Assembly: GCF_964340395.1 (NCBI RefSeq)
Contig: NC_135564.1
Coordinates: 6,552,361 to 6,616,360, forward strand
Direction of reading: 5' to 3'
DNA: 64,000 nt
Origin: Glandiceps talaboti
Lineage: Eukaryota; Hemichordata; Enteropneusta; Spengelidae
This document shows, one piece after another, positions 1 to 12,100 of this stretch. Position numbers and translations under genes: made by a program. Positions within the stretch are counted from its first letter, which is position 1. Each line of letters starts with the position of its first letter. Under the pieces are notes generated by a model. The model saw nothing but the letters and a program-made list of their open reading frames with translations, was not told the origin of the DNA and ran no database searches.

Positions 1-1754
1 AGCGATTTCTCGGACGATGTTACCACTGTAACGTATGGCTGACAACGACTTGCTTCCGGGTTAGTCCCTCGTGCATACGGGTGGATTGTCGGCGATTAAT
101 ACATACATCGTCTGATATTTTAATTCACAGTGTTTCTTGTGACCGGCGCCTGTCAGCAGACTCTGCCATTTTTTTCATCATTCCATTGTATTTAAACCGT
201 GTACTTGACATTTCGCAATATTTATAATTCTCAACAAAATACCTCAACATGCCTCACTTCGCTCGTACTCAAAGCAGCCCCGCGCGGTATGATCACTGAC
301 ACTGATGACATGATGAGAGAGAACCTTTTCGGATTTACATGTAAAACGGGGAAAGATACGCAAAACATAATGCAAAGTCTGAAGCCAAATTAAAGTTGTA
401 ATTATTTTAATTATTTTTACTTGCCAAATATTTGCATTTTGGAAAGGCAAGACACGTTCATGTCGTTTAACTTTACATGTGAACTGTCGGCCATAACTTC
501 AACCGCATGTCTGGCATGCCCTTCCTTACGCAAGTTGTCTGAATTCTGGTTCACTGTCATTCCAAATTGCACGACAATATAGAATTAACCACAAGTTACA
601 TGTTATCTGAAAACATCACACTTTTATAGTGGGTCTGAAGTGTGATTTTAGTGAGTACCAAGAACGTCCTGTGTTGATACTCAAGATACTTGCTGTGGAA
701 AATCGCTCGGTCAAATGAGGTCACCTTCAGCTTCTGGTCGAATCAGGATAGAGTATGCAAATGAGGATGTTGCGGACTGATTTGAAGTTTACAACCCTGT
801 TTCGAACAAACGCTTGTCATTTGGGCGCCCAATGCGTAGAATTATGACTATAGCACATATTACATTGCTTGTTTGACGTCAATAGTGTCTTTTGAAAAGT
901 GGCAGTTTACTTAAAGTCTCGTCGACTGATTTCCAATATGGCGTCGGTCATTATGCTCATTAACATATTCATTTTTTTTTCAAATTACAAAAAAAAAATC
1001 ATAAAAAATAAAAATGAGGATGTGCTGACTTGAAATTAACAAATCTGAGTAAGCTACCCCCTGCGCATCAACACGCCAGATATCAAAGCAATCTAATAAG
1101 AGGTTTTCAAGGAGTTGATGAAAATGACATTTTATGAAAAAAAATCATAAAAAATTGAAAATGGCACAGATCAACTTGGCATGAACAAATCTGAATAGCC
1201 TCCCCCCAGGGAACATGCACACCAAATATCGAAGAATTCCGACTGTCACTTCCGGAGTAGATAGTAAAAATATAAAAGTTTGACGGACACCTATGATTCA
1301 CTCTACTCTCTATACCTCAATACCCACCTATACCTAAAGCTACGCTTTCAGCTTTCGCTGACAGCGGAGCTAAAAAATAATATACACAGTGGGTTTTCTT
1401 GAAAATCTTCACATCGGAGTATAAGGGAACACCACATTTTGGAGTGTCACAAGGAAGTGTGTAGGTGGTATGTCAAATTGAATACTAATCTCTACAGTAC
1501 TTTCATGATAACTATGCATACATAAACATTTGTTTCCACTATTGTAATGAATCCACTGTAACTGAGTTACTACTTACACAACATTTATCTATCAATAACT
1601 AATCATTGATTGTAAATATTGAATTTACAGTTTGAAACAAGGTCCTGACTCCTGGATCTAAAAATTATGTAGTATAAATATATAATTTGGCATTCAAAAT
1701 TCATGTTTAGATCATTGACCACAAAATTACATATCTATGAATTTTTTCACTCAC
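1..1754. other. MEIOC intron with diverged repeats
   Basis: No exon is recognisable on either strand. I looked on the minus strand for the next conserved MEIOC block (a Pro-Gly-Lys-Lys / Asn-Pro-Ser-Arg-Val-Asp pattern) and did not find it. The stretch holds an approximate direct duplication at about 985-1235 and a diverged fragment of the 4744-4907 repeat family at about 1420-1476. Confidence 0.6.
985..1235 (+). repeat. Approximate tandem duplication, unit about 140-150 bp
   Basis: Two consecutive segments each start with an A-rich run containing AAAATCATAAAAAAT, continue through ACAAATCTGA, a run of C, a CACxCCA motif and end at ATATCxAAG. Substitutions are scattered, so the duplication is not recent. 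It lies in a MEIOC intron. Confidence 0.6.
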
Positions 1755-2331
1755 CTTCTTTCTCTCTTTTTCAACAAATCGGAATTGGTCATAACATTCC
1801 TCCAGACGGAAATGCAGCTCGTTGGAAGGACCACTGCGATTTCGTGGCATGCGGAATGGTCCGAATGGTGGTGGAAATCCATAGAAAGGCATACCTGGAT
1901 GATGATACATGTCATAAAACATATCAGGAGGACACATCTCATGAGGGTACATTTCTGGTTGCATTCCATAGAAACCTGGGTGTCTGCCATGATTATAGGC
2001 TCCATAGTAATAATCATACTCCATACCATGTGGCATCTCATGATGGGGGTGCATCATATGGTGTGGTGGAGGGTAGTGTGGTGGATATTTACCATCAGGG
2101 TGTAAGTACTGTGGTGGCATAGGGTGTGGATGGACAGGAGGATAATCTGCAGTTAGGTATTCTTGGCTACCGTTATCATGGTGTCTGTCTTGATAGTGGT
2201 TTTCAGTGGCATGGTTTCTTTGATTCCCATATTGGTCAGAGTATCTGCCCATTTCTTCCGGGTACTGTTGTGACTTGGCCATTTCGTCCATTGGTTGGTG
2301 ATTCATGTATTGTTTCATGGAACCTTTCTGC

Positions 2332-2383
<52 letters not shown>

Positions 2384-3136
2384 GCTGCTGCTGGTGGTGC
2401 TGGTGTGGTTTGGTTTGCTCATTCATGACACTGGTGAACTTATTTTTCTTCTGCAATGCTGCCATCAACTTTGGATCAAAATTATTCATTGGTGTTGGCA
2501 ATGGTGATGGGACTTTATTCACATGATTTTGTGATCCTTTGCTCAGTGTGTTCTGTACATACCCTGGTTGTCGGTAGTTGGTGCCATGAAAGTCATGGTG
2601 ATTCTGAAAGTCTGAGTTGATACCATAGCTGTGATTTGTTTTGTCTTGTTGTTGAGTATACATTGCATCAGAAAGTGAATTGGGTGTACTTGGACTTGAC
2701 CATGATGAGGCATTGACACCATTTTCAGATGTGATTACGCTGATAGGTTGCATATAATTCTGTGGTCTGTGTTGTCTACCAGAGGTATGCTGGGGGTCTG
2801 TATTCTTCTGAGAGGTTGCATTTTGTGCACTCATCATACTAAAATAAGACTCCTCTCCTTGGAACCAGGTACCATTCATTTTCCTACCACTTTCACTTTC
2901 TCTATCATTCCACTTTCCAACTTGAGGCTTTGAGTATCCCTGATGTTTACCATCATACTTCTGAAACTGGTGATTTGTGTTGTTATTGTTGTTCTTCATC
3001 AAACTAAATGACTCCTCCGCCATCTGACTGTGTGAGGTAAAACCTCCAAACTTTGTACTTGAGTTATTGGACACTGGTTGGTGGTTGAAGCCATTGCTGA
3101 CGGGTCTGTCTGTTTTGTTTTGTTGTTGTAGGTGGT
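1755..3136 (-). CDS. MEIOC: MEIOC large exon with poly-Gln and start of the conserved domain
   Basis: This exon of about 460 codons runs from a TTTTCAG acceptor (3138-3137) to an AAGAAG/GTGAGT donor (1754). It begins in phase 1, completing an Asn codon with the preceding exon. It carries an Asn-rich start, a Gln tract of roughly 20-25 residues encoded mainly by CAA (2329-2393), a His/Pro/Met/Tyr-rich segment and, over its last 27 residues, the conserved SGPxxELHxRLEEC motif of MEIOC. Long antisense frames over the Gln tract (poly-Leu, poly-Cys, poly-Val) are shadows of the CAA repeat. Confidence 0.92.
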
Positions 3137-6100
3137 CTGAAAAGTAGAATGAAATACTTTGGGTTATTTGTCAGAAAATAAACAGAATGAAATACTCTGG
3201 GTTATTTTGTCATACAATATCAATAATTCAGTCATGAGATATTCCCTCAAAATTTTTTATTATCACTATCAATTTATAAATTATATTATTATCAATTGCA
3301 TGACTATCAATTTTATGCTAAAACACATCAATATGTGTTATCTGTACACTTTCACTTGGTAAAGCAATGAGCTAATAATTATTATGATTTCAATAAAGAT
3401 GACATGTTTTTAGCTTGTTTACTGTTATTACAACCTTATTTACATATTTGACATTTGGAGTGTACTTTGAACATATTTATTGTTATAGGCAAACACAAAT
3501 CTTAAATGCAAGCTATTTTTTATGTATCTTGGCTACATTTTATTTTGGCAGAAAGAAATGTTGGCTACAGTTTTGGCTGAGCTAACTTCATAAGTTAAGC
3601 CGAAATACACGCATTCACAGCAACTTCAAATAAAAGGTAAAATTTGTCATTTGATGAATCAATGTTATTCTACGAAGTGAGAAAAGATATCACCCAGTAC
3701 TGTTGATTTATCATTTCTAATAATACACGTTTCATAGGACTGGACTAAATAACAATACATACTGTGATATTGCAGCCTCTCTTCTGTTAGCTGTTGTGTT
3801 TTACTCTTTGTATGGAGTGTAGCAGGACGTTGATTATTAGTTGGTGGCAGTTGTTGAGATTGTGTTGATCCATTCCTATAGGGTTCAGTAACATCTACAT
3901 TAAATGGCAACGATGGGGGCTTGTCAGATGTTGGGGAGGGTGATAAATCTTCACTACCAGTCGACCAAATCTGACTTTGAAAGGTAAATGTTGGGGAGCT
4001 GCTGCAACAAAAGAGAAAATTGTACTGAAATGGGAAAAACAGTGTTCATATCGCAAAATCCTGCATACCATATGCAATGGAATAGATTTAAGGCAGATTG
4101 CTTCAAGCTATACATAATCCATACCTAACTTATTTTGTTATCGGATCAACAAGTTAAATGTTGAAACAGTTTTGTATGCCTATTATGTTAAAGTTGAATA
4201 TTATCTGATGAAATTGAAAAATCTTTAAAAAGGAGATTGAAAATACTGTCGAAACGAGATGCACAAAATCAACAACACAGAGCACAGCTTACTATAATTC
4301 TATCGCAGGGAAATCCATATGGTTGACCATATGTGAAGGCATATGCTACAATATTTCAATATTTCAAACCCTAAAAATGAAATGACTTCTTTTCAATATT
4401 TTTACAAAAACTTTCTTCTCTATGTTATTATTTCCGGTGCCTTTTTGATTAGAACTGGTATTTCCATCATGAAGTCACATAATAAATAACCCACTGGTTT
4501 ATGAAAATTAAAATTACAGTCAAACAATAGTCTAGCATAGTTTATTTCCATAATATATTTCTTAGTTTCAAATACTATTGACCACGATAATTTGTAACAG
4601 AATTATATCATATAAACCGAGCACATTATTGATTTTATGAATGATACTTAGTATGCATAATTTCCATAAATTCAAATAATACACATTTCTACAATATTCA
4701 TATTCATTAAAAGAATTAAAATCTGAAAGACTGAATCATAATCATCAGTGTGCCTGCTTTGCCTTTTTGATGTGCCACTGATGCACACATTTTCTAGTGA
4801 CGCACCAAACTTTTGTGTTCCCTATCTCTTACTGTGTGGTGATTCACAAGAAATGTCATTTTGACTCACAACAACAAAATTTGGATATCATTAGAGGGCA
4901 CACTGATAATCATAAATAATTTTCAGTCGATTAATGGCCAAGTTTGGATTTGGATGAGAAAAAACCACATTTGTCTGGCAGAACTATAGACAAAGTTGGT
5001 CCACAACAAAAGAATGATCCCATGTAATCCTGATGTCTACTGAGAACATAATACAAATACAAGAACCTGGGATTGAAACCAGGGTCTTTAAGTATACAAT
5101 GACTTACTTTTCATAGAATGCTGAATCTGGAGTGTATGGTTGACCATCTCCTTTATCAAAGCTATCTTCATCAACTATTTGGTTAACAAGGTCATCTAAT
5201 GCCCCCGATCTGTCTAATGGGTTATCACTGTGATGAGAGCGATCCGAAAATTGAAAATGAATATCGTCATGGATACTGTTTGGTGGCTGTGGCTGTTGCT
5301 GCTGCTGTTGTTGTTGTTGTTGTTGTTGACTATCCGTAGTTGTTGACCAAGGTGTGTAAAAGTTGGCTGGGTTGTTCAGCTCTTTATTGTTCAAGGTTTG
5401 CTGCATCAATTGCATTGTTTCCGGATCAATGTTAACAAATGCATTTTCCATGAAATTTTGCATCTGAAGGAGAGATTAAAAGAATGTTACTTAATTAAAT
5501 CCACTGGGATCATGGAGGAGAAAGTAAATAGAATTAACTGATTTTATTTGTCACAGAACCTGAAATATCTAGCATTGCCAGTTTCTTGGTTTACATGTGA
5601 ATGCACGTTATCTGTAAATGACAGCATTTTTATTTGCTGGCTCTCAAAGTATACAATGTACAATCCCAGGGTACCAGTATATATAAAGGCTTTGTATAAA
5701 AAGCTTTGTTTTGAGTAAAAACAGTGTTTTTGCTAAAGGTTTTACATATTAATAACTGAAAAGGAACAACATGGTAAAATGGTGATAGTTTTGCACGCAT
5801 GTAAAGTTTCTTTTGGTGGAAAATGATAGAGAATACTGGCTTTATTTTACCCACAGTAACCATGACAATAATGCTAAATATATTCACAATATTCTGTGAT
5901 ACAGTGAAACCAGTCTAGAAATAACTACATTTCAAACTATACGTGCACAACATTTCAATATTGTTCATAACGGTTATTTCAGTTAGTCTGTAATCCTATT
6001 ATATATCACAGTAGATGAAGACTAACAATATGTTTCCTGCTACAAATCGTTGTGTTATGAGTAAATGTGAGGAGATCACTTTTAATTTTAATATAACACT

Positions 6101-9100
6101 GACCTGAGTTTCTTTCAGGTCAATTTTTACATGTAAAACATTCAATGCTTTAGAATGGATAAAACCTTTTGGGACTAAATAGAAAAGTGTAACAGTAGCA
6201 CAGTGTAGTAATTACAATATATCAAATTGATAAATATTGACTTAGTATATTTATGAAACAAACAAAGCTGGAATAGTAATTCTGAGGATGTAGAGTTATT
6301 GATTTTAATGTGTGTTGTATGTATTTATATGTCATTATATCTTTTTACATAAATTATATTCTCTATATTATCGTACAATGACAGTGTTTTCAGGATGAGA
6401 AAGATTGTAAAAAAATGCTTCCCTTTGATGGATAACAATTTATGGCACATAGAAGAGTTCAACTGATAAATTCCATGATTTAAATGACCTCTAGGGATAC
6501 ATTTTGATTAGTGAATACGTTCCAATTACACATGTAATCAGATATATAACAGAAAGAAGCACATTAATTCAAAAGATGACCTGAGGTCATTCATCCTCGG
6601 TACTGACATTGTCATTCCTGTTTACCTTTTCTATATCTTAAATATACATTGACTGCTATGATGAGGTTGGTTTTATACTCACAATGACATGGTTGAAAGA
6701 ATATCTTATACTTAACCATTCTAAATGATTTATGAGAGATTTCAGTAACAAAACATACAAAAACGATGTAGAATTGAATTTAGCTTAATATGTTCAAACA
6801 CAAGTTTGAAAATTTTTACCTGAAATTTTCAACTGCATACTTTGTCAACAGATTGACCCACTATTCAGTACACATGACCTTCTGAGCATGTAATTTCAGG
6901 TAAAATGTTCAGTTGTGTTTGGAACAAAATTTAAATTCAATACTATGGTTTACCAACACAGATGGATTTTCACTTGAAGAATGCTATAGAGTTTACATTT
7001 ACGATTTAAAGTCAGTGGAATATTACTTTCCTATCTATACCAAAGAAAATATAATTTATTCATTAGTACACTGATAAGCACTATTTTTATCATTCAAGAA
7101 GTAGTGTCTTATTATTGGTTATACATGTAAGGCAATCCTACCATACATTTGATATATATCATGGCACCGTATACATTACTGGCTACCATGTAGCGTAATA
7201 CTATAGGGTGCTGCATCTTCAGTGAAACAGATTTTGAGCATTAAAAGCCACATAAAATTGGTTCTTTTGTATATTTGGGTATATTTCTGTTGATTTGGGA
7301 TTAAATACGTATATATGACATGTACAAGGAAGTCAGGGGAGGGGGTGATATTTCATGGTTTTTTTTTTTAAAGAAAAGAGACAGTGTATAAATTTAATCT
7401 GCAAATGAAATATTGCATGGCACTTATCAAGGATTTTTTACAGAGTGTGTCAAAAAGAATTTCAGTAATCAATGTATCAAACTGTCAAGAGAGTATATTA
7501 GCTGATAGTTTTATCTTTGATTTACATAAATAAAGGAAAACATGACTAAATTAAAAGATGTATGCTATACCATAATATTTAAGATGAAACCACGTTTCAT
7601 CAAGTAAATTTGTGAGGTCATTTATAAATAATTCATTCCATCAATTTTCTAATCAATATAAAATTCAGATTGTAAATTTTTCTTTTGATGAACTAAAAGG
7701 AAAACTTGATTAGGAGATGTATTTTATGCCATTATAATAAGGCCCTGTCTAAACCAATATTCATCTTTCCTTGTGGAAGTAAATTTGTGAGGTCAACTTA
7801 ATTGTTATTCTTAACTAAATGTCATACATAAATAATAATTTAATCTACTGTATTCATGAAAAAAGGGAAGTATTTTTGTTAAATAAATTATAAATGTAAA
7901 ATCATTGCTATTTCAAGACCAGTAGCATGCACCACAATAATCTGTTTTCAGTCAAATAAAACAGGATGTTATAGTAAGTGAGATAAAACCAGCGACACCG
8001 GCGACATTATTCTGAACTAATGAACACAAAATTCTTGATATTTTAAATTAAACTGTATTCTCTCAATCTCCTCTCTCAATTTTACAACTGTTTTCAAACT
8101 TCTGTACAGAAAGTTATCTAACTGTTGACGCCTCATTTCATTTCACCTGTTTTCTTGATGAGAAAATGCACTTAACCTAATTTTACCCTATCAAGAATTT
8201 CTATTTTTCGACACTCAGTGAAATACATTTTGAGACAAAAAACATAGTTATGAAAACATTGTGTATCATCATATATGAATAGTGTGATATCAACAAGATT
8301 TCAGAACATATTTACTTTTAGGACAGAGATTGTGACTTGTTATTTGTCGGTTCTTACTAAAAGTGTCATTCAAATTCGACAATGAAAATACAGCCAAATA
8401 TCTCTAGCATAGTATATTCTGAAAGGTGCATTGCCATTTATGTTTTACTGAATTGCTGCAGTAACTGTGACACCACCATGACGATTTCTATTTTGGTCAA
8501 TACTCTGCCATGTAGTTGCCAAGCTAAGTAAGTATTCCCACAACACTAACATTCTCACTTGTTACGTTTTCTATTAACTTTAATAAATTTTTTCATTCAA
8601 TGCTATCTCAATGTCATTAAATTAAGTGTCAAACTATAGGAAGTGCACCAACTATGACAACAGACTAACTCCACCTACAAAACAATGTGACTCACATCAA
8701 ACATCAACCTAGTTTCTTTTATCCTCTGGTCAACTTTTTAAAAAAAAACAGTGCCCACCCACTCAGTACTTTATCATGATTCAATTGTGGATTACTCTTT
8801 GGGTGGATACCTTCTCTAAAGTGGAAGAAACCATTGACGGTAAACACAGAATATGTATGGACATGCTATTAGAGTATACTGCGAGGGATGTAAAATCATG
8901 TGTGCTTGGACAAGGTGCTGTGACCTTTCCTATTCTCTCTCTTTGAAAAGTATCACAATTACAGTGTGTATGATAGGTGAAAGACAGTTCCTCTTCTTTG
9001 AAAGCATTTCAAGGCTGTTATAACTTGTAAGCTTACTTCCCTCACAAAGTGAGCCTGTAATATTGGTAATACTTTTGTGAAGTAGGACATTAACACGTAA

Positions 9101-12100
9101 AATTGGGAAGTTATAAATGAAGAGATTTTATGGATGGCTACTATGTTGTAATTTATAAACTGACCTACAACATTAATGCTGAGAATAACAAACTGGCAAG
9201 CAATGTAGCCCTTACCTCTCCATTCATAAAAGTAAAGCCTTTGTTATCCTCTAAGTACATATGATTGTTCACCATGCTGGCTGCCGTCGTCACATCATCT
9301 TTACTCAAACCATTGTAGTCTGCATTATAATACTTGGTCCCAGGATTTACAGTTGATTCCTGAAACAAATGACAAACAGATTCAGAGAGATATTCTAGAG
9401 GTATCATATGCCATATGTAAAATAGTGTTAGTATAACCATACATGACAGGTCATTTTAAATCAAAATGCCTGATAAACTATTGACCTGTTCATTTCTGTG
9501 AATGTCAATAAGAAAGTTTTAAGATATTTTTTTTCACAACATACATTTAGTTTAAAACCCAAACGACAATACAGAATAGAAATGTACTTTCATATACAAG
9601 TATCTGTATCACTAGTACCGGAAATACTGACAGTTACAAATTGTTATCAAATTACCTATGCTTATTGTACTTGGAGATATGACAAATAATGCAATGATGT
9701 TCCTGTATAAACCCTTACCCTTTCCAAGATATGATCACTACTCTACATTTGAAATGATTACTTTTTCCTCTTTCTTTTCAAACCTTCCACAATGAACAGG
9801 ATATTGATGTTAGATAAATGACAACTACTAAACTAATAATACATCAGTACATGATGAGATTCTGACAGCAGTTGCGTTCTTTCAGTGATACATGATATAC
9901 TAGTATGCTGGGTTAATAAGTCTGACATGTCAGACATTCTTATTAGACAAATCATTTTGGCTCTTTGGATAACAAGTAAACAGAGGCTTATGTAAAACAT
10001 GAAACAGGAGATGTAAAGTAAGTCTGAAAGAAATATGTATGCCAGGAAATATAGCACTGGTAAAGGTAGCTGCAATAATTGTAGACGTAGTGCTTTTTTT
10101 CCGTTCCAATGTTTAACTGGAAGCAAACGCTGCAATTCCTGTAACATTAATGCAAATAGGTGGAAGCCATTCAGATCTGAATCGCAAAGTTGGGTGGATT
10201 TTTCTGCTAAGTTACATCTTACCTGCCAAAAAATCTGACATTTCCTAACTCCAACAATAATTATGGAGCCTTCAAGACCCAAGAAATGTTCAGAGGTACC
10301 CCAATCCCATCAAAATTGGCAAAACGTAGCAATGCATGCAGCATTTTGAAACAGGTAGTATGCTGACATCTCGCTCACGTTTTCAACGTGATCTCGATCT
10401 ATTTGTGTTAACATAACAGGAATTGTAGTGTTTGCTTCCAGTACACATCGGAACGAAAAAACCCCACAAAAGATAAGAAAAACCCTAAAAATCACAACAA
10501 GCGCTACAATTATTGCAGCTATGGTAATGGCACACTGAACATAAACTTTCTTAAAACGGCAGTTCTTAGATTTTTTTTCAAATAGAAATAAATAAATGAT
10601 ACATAAAATACTGACAAGTTGACAAATTCATTGATTGGGGAAATGTGACCCACATGGTTAGTACCCATTGCTGGCAGAAGCTTGTGAGAGAAGAATCACA
10701 CAGTATGAGTATATACAGTTTGTATCGCAATGTTTTACCATGTATAACTTTTACATTTTCTATAGTTTGACTCATAAATTTAATTTTCACAAGCTGTTGG
10801 CTGCACAATGCCACTAAAGGGAATTTGGCCTCATTTGTAGAATGATTATACTGTATTGAATGAACAAAATTCACTGAATGAAACAATTACTGTGCTTAAT
10901 GAGGCTAACATTGTCACTGACAAAGTAAAACATGAAATAATTTGTAATCTGTTAAATTAATACTTTACTTTTGGGTGTGACATAAACTGAACACAATCTG
11001 ACATTAATGTCCACCCTTAAACAAATAATATTGAGTAGAATCAAACAGAAAACTTGAGCAGAATATGTGAATAGATTAATTTCCAAATATAAATTACTTT
11101 GGGTGGGTCTGAAAAAGGGGTATTGTTAGCAGCTGTTACTCATCGAGTCATAGCAATTGTCTTTTGGGCTGATTGTAAAGTTTCTCTTTAATTTCCCAGT
11201 ACAGATAAATAGGAGCAAAAGGGTAATTTAAATTCCTCAAAACATGATTATAAACCAGAAGTCACTGAGAAAACCTTTGTGATTAACATATGTCCCCCCA
11301 TGTCAGTACATGTTTTTATGAAAATGTATGTACAAAACTAAATACATGTTAATCAAGAATGAATATAGGGTGTCTCCTTCTCATGTTCAATGACACTACA
11401 AATATTATTCAAACCTTCAAATTTACTCTGTAGAAGCAAATCTAATGAATAGTAGTAACTGTATACTACTGAATAGGCTTAGGTGGCATGCTTACATAGT
11501 TAAAATGAATGAGCATCATGGCCATTAGTAAATCAACAGGTGGTTTAAATTTACAACTTACACAACTTTTAAGTTATACAACTAACTGATCATGATTATG
11601 TGACAACTTCATTTAACAAAACAAATCAAAATTGTACAACGATAGAATATCTGCACTAATAGTATTGACACAGTCGTCAAGTTCAGTACCCTATCTAATT
11701 ATGAGGCTGAATATTGACGAGTAGGCACTTCAACAGGTGAAACTGACATTTGGGTCATGGCCAACAAACAAACTTGTCTCTCGCCTCCATACATTTGATA
11801 AGTTGTATCATGTACTCACTGCCATGTATAATTGTGAACTTGATAAAAGACTGTTCATTTCATATCATGGACATTGTAAATAAATTCTTTAACACAAGGT
11901 TTGGTACAATGAATAAATGGTATGAACTTCTGAATACAATTTATAATGGTCACTAACAAAATACAAAAGTCCAGTATGCTACTGTGGTACAAATGACATG
12001 GAGAAATCGACTGCCCTGCCATGATTGGTATGTGTATAAACATGTATTTGAAAGATCTAGAACTGAAAGCAAAAATACAAATCTGACACATAAAATCTTC

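Noticed and set aside
1-1700. Search for the C-terminal MEIOC exons on the minus strand
   Set aside because: No frame with the conserved blocks was found; the gene continues beyond the window.
1703-2122. A 139-codon plus-strand frame
   Set aside because: It lies opposite a MEIOC exon with family-level support and has no recognisable family of its own.
2126-2526. Plus-strand frames with poly-Leu, poly-Cys and poly-Val
   Set aside because: Antisense shadows of the MEIOC Gln tract.
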